A stretch of 9,790 nt of DNA from NCBI GenBank assembly GCA_037133475.1, contig JBAXOB010000076.1:1-9790 (forward strand), written 5' to 3'. Made by a program: the position numbers and the translations under genes. Numbering within the stretch: position 1 is the stretch's first letter; the number at the start of each line of letters is the position of its first letter. This stretch comes from CAIVAT01 sp037133475. Lineage in GTDB: Bacteria > Bacteroidota > Bacteroidia > Bacteroidales > FEN-979. Of this stretch, positions 1 to 7,200 are shown piece by piece. Under the pieces are notes generated by a model. The model made no database searches, was not told where the DNA came from, and saw nothing but the letters and a program-made list of their open reading frames with translations.

Positions 1-296
1 TCATCGACAACCTGGTCGGCGGGATCGGCCCGCCCGAATCCAACGCGCTGAACGGGTCGATCATGAAGGATTTGCTGCTGCCTGCCGGATTCCGTGTCAT
101 GACCGGTGGAATCGATTACAGCGACAACTTCTGGGCCTTCACCTCCGGGTCGCTGACGGCTACCCAGTTCTGGAGCTCCACGGTCAATGGCGCCACCCAG
201 GCGGCTGCACGGGGGCTGAACAACTACAATCCCAGTATTTCAAAGTACTTCAGCAGCCGGGTAAATGCATTGTCAGTGCGATGTGTAAAAGACTGA
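1..296 (+). CDS. FISUMP-domain secreted protein, 3' end only
   Basis: This is the last 97 codons of a gene that begins upstream of the window; the frame is open from position 3 to the TGA at 294-296. The methionine at 63 is internal, because homology continues upstream of it. The fragment aligns without gaps to the final 97 residues of the next gene (from the shared IDNL motif to the shared end SVRCVKD), with about half the residues identical by hand count. It is therefore the C-terminal half of a FISUMP domain (Fibrobacter succinogenes major paralogous domain), an extracytoplasmic, cysteine-containing module that to my knowledge belongs to the C-type-lectin-like group. Seen directly: an FWSS motif, ARGLN, an alternating variable/invariant stretch and the terminal RCVKD. 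The function of the whole protein cannot be told; a surface or secreted binding protein is likely from the family and neighbours. Confidence 0.85.
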   Translation, partial: IDNLVGGIGPPESNALNGSIMKDLLLPAGFRVMTGGIDYSDNFWAFTSGSLTATQFWSSTVNGATQAAARGLNNYNPSISKYFSSRVNALSVRCVKD

Positions 297-338
297 CTTT
301 CCTGTTTTACCGGGAGTTTTTCCTAAGTCAGGGCAACC

Positions 339-353
339 ATCGTTAACAACGAT
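339..353. repeat. Short perfect inverted repeat
   Basis: ATCGTT and AACGAT form a perfect 6-bp inverted repeat around a 3-base centre, 43 bases after the stop of the first gene. No T-run follows, so it is not a convincing intrinsic terminator. It could be a protein-binding site or chance. It is listed because it sits in a short intergenic region that also holds a palindrome and direct repeats. Confidence 0.35.
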
Positions 354-383
354 TGTCTGTAGGATATCCTGTAGGTTGTCTGT
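353..383. repeat. Nested direct repeats around a 10-bp palindrome
   Basis: TTGTCTGT occurs at 353-360 and again at 376-383, and CTGTAGG occurs at 357-363 and 369-375. Between them lies the perfect palindrome AGGATATCCT (361-370). The arrangement lies just upstream of the second FISUMP gene, whose ATG is at 394. It may be an operator or a remnant of a small duplication; no family of sites is recognised. Confidence 0.4.
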
Positions 384-393
384 GTTTCATTTT

Positions 394-3300
394 ATGCATA
401 AAACGGGTACTAGCTTATTTGGTTTTCTGTTTCCCAGGGTAAAACTTATCCTGAGTCTGGGTTTTCTTGTTGTTTTCAACACCGGGTTATTCAGCAACAC
501 GACCATAGGCGCAGTGACTTGTGGTAGCAGCGATCGGACTATTTCACCAGATTCCCTGTCCTGCATCGACCAACCGGGCGACACCCTTTTTCAAATGGTT
601 CATTTTCATCATTCAGAAAGTGGAACTGAATATTTCTCCGTTAACCTTTCCCATTTCCACACCAGGTTTGAGCGGGCCTTTTTTTATAACAGCGCATGGG
701 CCCGACAGGTTTTTATGGCAGACAAAAGCGCCTTTTATAATGATTCGGCGCTTTTTATTGCACCCGGAACTAAGGATGAGGCATGGCAGGCATTTCGTGA
801 ATTTTTGCTGGAAACCCAAAACGCATCAGTCTCATTCAGCGAACAGGAGAAACAGGAATATGTCAGTTTGTCTCCATTTTACAAGATGAATGATCTGCAG
901 GAATTAAACCGGGAGATAACACCGCTCGCAAGCTCCAATGCCTGTCAGGATGCAGGTGTGGCGTGCTCCGGGATTGTATACAACTTTCCTTCGGGTACCA
1001 CCGGTACCGCTCCCCCTGCCGTTGGCGGCTATCCAAATTACGGATGCCTTGCAAGCACGCCTTGCCCGGCCTGGTATTATATGCAGATAGGGACTGCCGG
1101 CAACATTGTCATTTCCATTTCCCAGGTTAGTACGGCAGGGCTTGGGGAGGATGTCGATTTTATCTGTTGGGGGCCCTTTACCAGTCTGTCAGACGGATGC
1201 AGCAACGGCTTGACAGGAAGTTGCACTTTAGCCGGCTGCTGTACCAATGTTTCACCCGGATGTGTATATCCCAAAGGGAACATGGTGGATTGCAGTTTCT
1301 CACCTTTACCTGTTGAAACCTGCCACATTTTGAACGCCCAGGTGGGAGAAATATATATTCTCATGATCACAAACTTCAGCCAGCAAGCGGGAACGATTAC
1401 CTTTTCACAAACAGGCGGTACCGGGTTAACGAATTGCAACATCGTGGTTCACTGTTCGATGATCGCCCTGACCGAAACGCCCACTGCCTGCAGTGCTGCG
1501 ACGAATACATTCTCGGTTTCAGGGAATGTTGAATTCACCAACCCGTCGCCGACCGGAACACTCACTGTTACCGATAACACCGCCATACCTCCTGTGGCAC
1601 AATCTTTCAGCCCGCCCTTTATCAGCCCGCTGGCCTATAATCTCACCAATATCCCCTGTGATGGCCTGACCCATCTTATCACGGCCCGCTTTTCCGACAG
1701 CTTGAACTGTACCATCACCCAGCCCGTACCGGCGCCGCCATCAATTTGCCCCCAGGCGCACATCAGCGGGGGAGGCACCATTTGCGGCGACGGGATCCAG
1801 CAGGCAGCCGTTACTGTGAATTTCACCTTCGGAACTCCCCCCTTCACCTTTGTTTATGCCATCAATGGCATTAACCAGCCGCCGGTGACCTGCAACAATT
1901 CATTACCTTACCAGATAAACACAACGACGGCGGGTTTGTACACACTGGTTTCGGTCGCCACCCAGGGTTGCCTGGCAGGAACCTTCTCAGGAAGCGCTAC
2001 CGTGACGGTGAATCCCATGCCAACGGCTACGATCACCGGATCAGCCTCCTTGTGTCTCAATGCAACACCCCCGCTGATCACCTTTACGGGCAGCAATGCA
2101 ACGCCTCCCTATACCTTCACCTACAATATCAACGGCGGCTCCAGCCAAACGATTACGACCTCCTCGGGCAACAGTGTAACCCTGACAGTTCCAACCAATA
2201 TCACAGGGAGTTATAGCTATAACCTGACCAAGGTGGAGGAGTCCAGTTCCACAACCTGTTCAAAACTGCAGTCCGGAAATGCCACGGTCACTATCCATCC
2301 ATACCCTGTAACAACCATCACCGAAAACCCCGGGCCGGTCTGCCAGGCATCACCCCACCTGTACCAGGCACCTGCCGATCCCTCCTGTAATTTTACATGG
2401 TCGCTGATTCCAGCTGCCAACGGCATTATTGCCTCCGGGCAGGGCACGAATAACATCACGGTCGACTGGCAGGTTTACGGGGGAGCAACCGTTGCCTTGA
2501 CCGGCGCCACTACCGCAGGCTGCATCACCTCCTCGACCCTCGCCACCGATGTCAAACCAAGGCCCAACCCGGTTTTCATCCCCTGTTTTGACCTCGTCAC
2601 CACGCCGAATGCAGGGAAGATCATCCTGCGGGGAGGATCCCCCCTGTTGCCAGTGCAGGGAGTCTACTCCGGCAATCATGTATCCCTGAACACGCTGACG
2701 GGAAAATATGAATTTGACCCTCTGGGAGCAATTCCCGGCCTATACCCCATAACTTATACCTATACAAATACATATGGATGTGATGCAACCACAGCACCGG
2801 TCAATATCACCCTACAGAACAGCGCTTTCGCCTGCGGCGGGAAACTTACGGATGTCAGGAATGGAAAGAAATACCAGACCGCCTTGCTGGCCGGCCATTG
2901 CTGGATGACCCAAAACCTGAATTACGGAGCGCCCCTGGTCAATGCGCCGGTTCCTCCCCAAACCGACAACTGCCAGGCAGAGAAATATTGTGCCCCCGCC
3001 GATACGGGATGTTCCGTTTACGGAGGTTTTTACCAGTGGGATGAACTGATGGATTATTCAACCTCCTCCGGGATAAAAGGGTTATGCCCTCCCGAATGGC
3101 ATATACCCTCGGCAACCGAATGGCAGCAACTGATCGACAACCTGGCTGCCGGGATCACAGCCCCCGATGCCAACGGGGTCAATGGCCCGGAGATGATGGA
3201 CCCACTCAGGATCACCGGATTTCATGCCCTTACAGGAGGCGTTGATTACCAGGATTACACCTGGGCCTTTGCTAATGCCGGCAACCAGGGAACCCTGTTC

Positions 3301-3426
3301 TGGACCTCCGACTCCTCTGGCACCGACCGCGCTGTGGCCCGCGGGCTGAACAGCAATAACCTGAGTATCTCGAACTACAATTCCAGCAGGGGAAATGCAT
3401 TTTCCGTGCGCTGTGTGAAAGATTAG
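394..3426 (+). CDS. Large secreted protein with Cys-rich beta domain, Ig/PKD-like domains and C-terminal FISUMP domain
   Basis: A 1010-residue exported protein, probably surface-associated. The ATG at 394 is chosen because it gives a signal peptide with a charged start (Lys3, Arg15, Lys17) and a hydrophobic core at about 18-33; an in-frame TTG at 376 would add six residues. Domains in order: an unrecognised segment (about 45-180) with His70, His72, His73, His87 and His89; a beta-rich, Cys-rich domain (about 181-350) resembling the N-terminal domains of Bacteroidota adhesins, with Cys at 258, 269, 277, 282, 283, 290, 300 and 310; three to four Ig/PKD-like repeats (about 365-722); a GG-P-YSG Ig-like domain (723-808); and FISUMP (812-1010), with the GHCWMTQNLNYG motif, FYQW, LCPPEWHIPSATEW and the terminus SVRCVKD. 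No lipobox, catalytic motif or type IX sorting tail is seen. Adhesion or ligand binding is inferred. It lies 97 nt after one FISUMP gene and 44 nt before another. Confidence 0.85.
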   Translation: MHKTGTSLFGFLFPRVKLILSLGFLVVFNTGLFSNTTIGAVTCGSSDRTISPDSLSCIDQPGDTLFQMVHFHHSESGTEYFSVNLSHFHTRFERAFFYNSAWARQVFMADKSAFYNDSALFIAPGTKDEAWQAFREFLLETQNASVSFSEQEKQEYVSLSPFYKMNDLQELNREITPLASSNACQDAGVACSGIVYNFPSGTTGTAPPAVGGYPNYGCLASTPCPAWYYMQIGTAGNIVISISQVSTAGLGEDVDFICWGPFTSLSDGCSNGLTGSCTLAGCCTNVSPGCVYPKGNMVDCSFSPLPVETCHILNAQVGEIYILMITNFSQQAGTITFSQTGGTGLTNCNIVVHCSMIALTETPTACSAATNTFSVSGNVEFTNPSPTGTLTVTDNTAIPPVAQSFSPPFISPLAYNLTNIPCDGLTHLITARFSDSLNCTITQPVPAPPSICPQAHISGGGTICGDGIQQAAVTVNFTFGTPPFTFVYAINGINQPPVTCNNSLPYQINTTTAGLYTLVSVATQGCLAGTFSGSATVTVNPMPTATITGSASLCLNATPPLITFTGSNATPPYTFTYNINGGSSQTITTSSGNSVTLTVPTNITGSYSYNLTKVEESSSTTCSKLQSGNATVTIHPYPVTTITENPGPVCQASPHLYQAPADPSCNFTWSLIPAANGIIASGQGTNNITVDWQVYGGATVALTGATTAGCITSSTLATDVKPRPNPVFIPCFDLVTTPNAGKIILRGGSPLLPVQGVYSGNHVSLNTLTGKYEFDPLGAIPGLYPITYTYTNTYGCDATTAPVNITLQNSAFACGGKLTDVRNGKKYQTALLAGHCWMTQNLNYGAPLVNAPVPPQTDNCQAEKYCAPADTGCSVYGGFYQWDELMDYSTSSGIKGLCPPEWHIPSATEWQQLIDNLAAGITAPDANGVNGPEMMDPLRITGFHALTGGVDYQDYTWAFANAGNQGTLFWTSDSSGTDRAVARGLNSNNLSISNYNSSRGNAFSVRCVKD

Positions 3427-3446
3427 ATCATTTTATTGTAACTTTA
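3414..3446 (+). promoter_or_regulatory. Possible Bacteroidota-type promoter of the third FISUMP gene
   Basis: TAACTTTA at 3439-3446 differs at one position from the Bacteroidota -7 consensus TAnnTTTG. TGTG at 3414-3417, 21 bases upstream, is a one-mismatch version of the -33 TTTG element. A start near 3453 would leave a leader of about 18 nt before the ATG at 3471. Because the -33 part overlaps the end of the preceding gene, read-through from upstream is equally possible. Confidence 0.3.
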
Positions 3447-3470
3447 CCAGACATTTTGAAGTTAACCTGA

Positions 3471-6400
3471 ATGAATCACAGGGTTCTCGTTGTTTCCGCA
3501 GTGGTGTTGATCATGATACTCGGTTTACCCGGGAGGTCCTTGTCACAACTAACGGTTAACACAGGTACCGCCATTAGCATGACCCCGCTGGAGTTCGTTC
3601 AGACTTACCTTGTCGGAACCGGCGTAACGGTTTCCAATGCCACCTATAACGGTTCTGCACTACCACTGAACAGTTCCATGCGGACCCCGCCCAAATACCG
3701 TGACCAGATCGGCTCCTTTACAGCTACCGGGGGCGCACAGTCACAGCTGGGTATAAGCGGAGGGGTGATCCTTTCATCGGGTTATGTGGCCAAGGCCATT
3801 GCGCCCGCCGACCCTTCCGACGACATGGAGGGCAACAACCAGCCCTTCGAAGGCGACGCCGATCTTCACATCCTGGCCAATAAAGAGATCAATGACAAGT
3901 CGGTTCTCGAATTTGACTTTATTCCGCAAACAGATGTGATCACCTTCCGGTATGTCTTTTGCTCCGTCGAATTTGATCAGTACTGCGGATCACCTTATAA
4001 TGACGCCTTCGGACTGTTCCTCAGCGGTTACGGGATAGCAGGAGGATTGGGTTTTACCAATGATGCCGTCAACATCGCTCTTTTACCGGGAACCGCCAAT
4101 TATGTCACCATCGCCAACGTATGCGCCTCCGACAACGGCAATACCGGGAAGGGGGTCTATTCATGGTGGAACAATCCCAAGACCTATTTTTCCTACAACC
4201 GGCTGACCTACGTCTTTACAGCCAGTTACACCGTTACCTGCAACCAGACCTACCATATGAAATTCGCCATCGGCGATGCCAATGACGGCATCCTCGATTC
4301 GGGCGTATTCCTGGAACAAAACAGCTTTTCAAGTAACAATGTAATAGCATCAGCCTCCTTTTCAAACCCACAGACTGGGACCTATCTCGTTGAAGGCTGC
4401 GGCACTGCAACCCTCACCTACGGGATACCCGAACCCCATACCGGCGATTTTACGATCCTCCTTAATATTGATCCTTCAGGCACTGCCACCCAGGCTGATA
4501 TCCTGCCAAACCCCTTCCCAACCCAGGTGGTCATCCCGGCCGGCCAGTTGACGGCCCCGCCCATCATCATCTCGGCCGTCGCCGACGCCACACCCGAACC
4601 CATTGAAAACCTGGTTATCAAAGCAACGTCAACCTCCTGCAGTATCGTCAATACGGTTACCAATGAACTCCTGATCAAGGATCATGACCCGCTTTTGGTG
4701 AATGTCGACAACCAGACCGTTTGTAACGGGATGCCTGTCACGCTGTCGGCCCTGGTTAGTGGGGGGCAACCCATTTTGCCGGCCGGCAATTTCAACTACC
4801 TGTGGAGCAATGCGGCTACCACACCGGCCATTACCCTCTCACCCCCGATGGGTCAAACCCTTTATTCGGTAAGCGTTACCGATGCCTGCAGTGAAACAAC
4901 GATCGCCACCGCCTATGTGAACGCCGGTACCATACCTGCCTCGGCGCTTCCCATTACCGGAACCAACCCGGTTTGTGCTCCGTCAACAGGCATTACCTAT
5001 TCCATCCCGCCGATGGCCGGCGCCGATTCTTATACCTGGACGGTTCCTCCCGGCGCTGTCATCACTTCTGGCGGCAGCACCCATGCCATCACGGTTGATT
5101 ACAGCGCCCTGGCCTCTCCCGGTTCAATCACCGTAAAGGGGATCAACAACATCTGCGGCAGCGGGCCTGTGGTAACCATGGCGCTTACAGTGGCGCCCAG
5201 CGCCCAGCCGGCCGGGACCATAACCGGCAACACCAACATCTGTACCCCGGCATCAGGTTTGCTCTTCTCTGTTCCTGCCATTACAGGAGCCAACAACTAT
5301 ATCTGGACCCTCCCGGCCGGTGCCTCCATCGTTGCAGGAAACAACACCAATGCCATAACAGTTGATTTCTCCCTGTCTTCGACATCAGGAAATGTCACTG
5401 TTTACGGGCAAAGCACCCTTTGCGGGAACGGATTGCCATCCTCCCTGCCCCTGAGCATCCACCCTGATCCCCAACCTGCCGGACCGGTTTCGGGATTGGC
5501 AACCCTCTGCGTGCCGGCAACCGGAATAACCTATTCGATCGCCCCTGTGACCGGGGCGGACAGTTATATCTGGAGCGTGCCGCCCGGTGCCATCATCACT
5601 GCAGGAAGCACTACCAGCAGCATCGTTGTTGACTTTTCCCAAACAGCCCTTTCGGGACCAGTAACGGTCAAGGGCCATAGCAATTTTTGCGGTGACGGAT
5701 TACCTGCCAGCCTGGCCCTTACGATACATCCTACTCCCGAAGCATCCGGACCTGTTTCAGGAAACACGCCTGTTTGCCAGGGAACTGCGGTAGTAACATA
5801 CGCCATCTCACCCGTCAACTATTCGACCAGCTACGACTGGTCGGTACCAGGCGGTGTAACCATTACCAGCGGGGCCGGGACCACGCAGATCAGCTGTATC
5901 TTCACGACCTCGGCGGTTTCGGGTAATTTTACGGTGAGAGGATTCAATGCCGAGTGCAATTATGGCCAGCCAGCCGTGAAAGCCGTGGTGGTTAATCCTT
6001 TGCCCGGGCCTGCGGTTGTAATTGCAAGCAATACAGGAGCAACCGTCTGCCAGGGAGAAACTGCGATTCCCTACAGTATAAATGTCATCCCGGATGCCGG
6101 GAGTTATATATGGAACTTCACAGGAACCGGCGCAACCTTAACCAACAACGGCTCAAGTCTGCTTATAGACTTCTCCGCCACTGCCACTTCAGGCCTGCTG
6201 CAGGTTACCGGTCATAACGGCTGCGGTGACGGACCCTCCTCCCCCCTGTTCCCGGTTACGGTAAATCCCAAGCCAATTGCCGATTTTCTCGTGTGCAATG
6301 ATCTGAAAACCACAAAAAACGGACGTCCCATCATCCTTAAAGGAGGCCGTCCGATTGGACCGGGCGGCATCTACAGCGGAACCGGCGTCAGCCAGGTCAG

Positions 6401-7145
6401 CCCGGGAGTTTATGCCTTCGATCCGCAAAGCGGCAGCGTGGCCGGGGGCGGAACGGCAAACGGTCTTCCCTATACGATTACCTACCGGTTTACCAACATT
6501 TACAATTGCGTGGATGAGAAGTCGATAACCCTTTCCGTCTTTGCATCCAATGCAAATGATCCGTGTCCCGGCACTGTCAGGGATTACCGCGATAACCAGA
6601 GTTATCCGACCTTTCATACGGGCTCCGGGATTGGCGCACGGTGCTGGACCGCAGCCAACCTCAATTACGGAAATTACACCGATCAGCTGCAATCGCAGAC
6701 AGACAACTGCTTACCGGAAAAATACTGTAAAGACAATATCGCGGCCAATTGCAGCCAGTCGGGCGGATTTTATCAATGGGGCGAAATGATGCAATACCAG
6801 GAGACTTCACAATACCAGGACCTGTGTCCACCGGGTTGGCATGTGCCAACGGCAGTTGATTGGGATAACCTGATCACCGACCTGAATGGAAACGGAATCG
6901 CGGGAAGCGCGCTGAAAGACACAGTGGTTGCCAATGGTTTCCACGGGTTGTTAAAGGGAATTTATTACCTGAACAGGAACTGGAGTTTTGGTTCCGGACT
7001 CAATACCGGCTCTATCTTCTGGACTGCTGACGCACTCTCAGCCGATTATGCAACCGCCAGGGGAATCAATATTTACAACCTGAGTGTGTCGTTATACCCT
7101 TCGAGCCGCGCAAATGCATTCCCGGTAAGGTGTATCCGCAATTAA
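3471..7145 (+). CDS. Giant secreted protein: choice-of-anchor L, Calx-beta-like, PKD-like repeats, FISUMP
   Basis: A 1224-residue exported protein. The ATG at 3471 starts a typical signal peptide (hydrophobic core about 5-18, likely cleavage near SLSQ at 23-26). Domains in order: choice-of-anchor L (about 34-290; seen as LGISGGVILSSG, the VLEFDFIP and FRYVFCSVEFDQYC stretches, DAFGLFLSG and GDANDGILDSGVFLE), a large beta domain common in Bacteroidota surface proteins; a Calx-beta-like segment (about 295-405, with TPEPIENLVI and a closing IKDHDPL); a PKD-like domain (405-482); five tandem PKD-like repeats of about 90 residues (487-933); a GG-P-YSG Ig-like domain (936-1023); and FISUMP (about 1030-1224), ending PVRCIRN. 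The last two domains match the end of the preceding gene. No catalytic domain or type IX sorting tail is visible. A surface adhesin or matrix component is inferred; the substrate is unknown. Confidence 0.88.
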   Translation: MNHRVLVVSAVVLIMILGLPGRSLSQLTVNTGTAISMTPLEFVQTYLVGTGVTVSNATYNGSALPLNSSMRTPPKYRDQIGSFTATGGAQSQLGISGGVILSSGYVAKAIAPADPSDDMEGNNQPFEGDADLHILANKEINDKSVLEFDFIPQTDVITFRYVFCSVEFDQYCGSPYNDAFGLFLSGYGIAGGLGFTNDAVNIALLPGTANYVTIANVCASDNGNTGKGVYSWWNNPKTYFSYNRLTYVFTASYTVTCNQTYHMKFAIGDANDGILDSGVFLEQNSFSSNNVIASASFSNPQTGTYLVEGCGTATLTYGIPEPHTGDFTILLNIDPSGTATQADILPNPFPTQVVIPAGQLTAPPIIISAVADATPEPIENLVIKATSTSCSIVNTVTNELLIKDHDPLLVNVDNQTVCNGMPVTLSALVSGGQPILPAGNFNYLWSNAATTPAITLSPPMGQTLYSVSVTDACSETTIATAYVNAGTIPASALPITGTNPVCAPSTGITYSIPPMAGADSYTWTVPPGAVITSGGSTHAITVDYSALASPGSITVKGINNICGSGPVVTMALTVAPSAQPAGTITGNTNICTPASGLLFSVPAITGANNYIWTLPAGASIVAGNNTNAITVDFSLSSTSGNVTVYGQSTLCGNGLPSSLPLSIHPDPQPAGPVSGLATLCVPATGITYSIAPVTGADSYIWSVPPGAIITAGSTTSSIVVDFSQTALSGPVTVKGHSNFCGDGLPASLALTIHPTPEASGPVSGNTPVCQGTAVVTYAISPVNYSTSYDWSVPGGVTITSGAGTTQISCIFTTSAVSGNFTVRGFNAECNYGQPAVKAVVVNPLPGPAVVIASNTGATVCQGETAIPYSINVIPDAGSYIWNFTGTGATLTNNGSSLLIDFSATATSGLLQVTGHNGCGDGPSSPLFPVTVNPKPIADFLVCNDLKTTKNGRPIILKGGRPIGPGGIYSGTGVSQVSPGVYAFDPQSGSVAGGGTANGLPYTITYRFTNIYNCVDEKSITLSVFASNANDPCPGTVRDYRDNQSYPTFHTGSGIGARCWTAANLNYGNYTDQLQSQTDNCLPEKYCKDNIAANCSQSGGFYQWGEMMQYQETSQYQDLCPPGWHVPTAVDWDNLITDLNGNGIAGSALKDTVVANGFHGLLKGIYYLNRNWSFGSGLNTGSIFWTADALSADYATARGINIYNLSVSLYPSSRANAFPVRCIRN
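4929..6269 (+). repeat. Five tandem PKD-like repeats of about 270 bp
   Basis: Within the choice-of-anchor L protein, five units of about 90 residues start near residues 487, 575, 665, 755 and 844. Each opens with a Pro/Gly strand and a Cys (such as PAGPVSG followed by a VC), carries a SYxWxVPPGAxIT core and a VDFS stretch, and closes with a V-G-Cys strand followed by a short VHP-like linker. The first three and the last are clearest; the fourth is more divergent (YDWSVPGG). Two cysteines per unit suggest a disulfide in each domain. The units are diverged at the DNA level, so this is an old expansion rather than a fresh one. Confidence 0.8.
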
Positions 7146-7150
7146 CTTTT
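7143..7150 (+). promoter_or_regulatory. Weak -7-like element before the response regulator
   Basis: TAACTTTT overlaps the stop codon of the preceding gene and matches the Bacteroidota -7 consensus TAnnTTTG at all but the last position. No good -33 element was found at the right distance. It would start transcription about 40 nt before the ATG at 7201. Treat it as a candidate only. Confidence 0.2.
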
Positions 7151-7158
7151 TGCCTGCC

Positions 7159-7175
7159 CCACCCGAAAGCGGTGG
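7159..7175 (+). other. Hairpin in the leader of the response regulator
   Basis: CCACC (7159-7163) pairs with GGTGG (7171-7175); with C7164 bulged, G7165 and C7170 also pair, closing an AAAG loop. A competing pairing is ACCCG (7161-7165) with CGGGT (7179-7183). No T-run follows, so a standard intrinsic terminator is not supported. It separates the surface-protein genes from the two-component genes and could slow read-through or shape the leader RNA. Confidence 0.4.
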
Positions 7176-7200
7176 ATGCGGGTTACTAACTACACTGGCT

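Noticed and set aside
297..338. Intrinsic terminator after the first FISUMP gene
   Set aside because: There are T-rich stretches, but no convincing GC-rich stem immediately before them.
376..393. TTG start adding six residues to the second FISUMP protein
   Set aside because: The ATG at 394 gives a normal signal-peptide start. The AGGAT at 361-365 could serve the TTG, so it is kept as an alternative, not the main call.
4929..6269. Regularly spaced repeats as a CRISPR array
   Set aside because: The period is about 270 bp, the units are diverged and they encode PKD-like domains in frame; there is no short repeat/spacer pattern.
6189..6692. A 167-codon open frame on the - strand inside the third FISUMP gene
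   Set aside because: The + strand frame has strong domain evidence throughout. The antisense product looks like no known protein and has no leader or start context; it is a by-product of codon use in the real gene.
1..7145. A complete diversity-generating retroelement in the window
   Set aside because: No reverse transcriptase, template repeat or accessory gene is present. Only the variable pattern at the FISUMP ends is reported, as a hypothesis.
7150..7200. TTG start for the response regulator
   Set aside because: It would add 17 residues with no family match, translated through a hairpin region. The ATG at 7201 gives the canonical receiver N-terminus.
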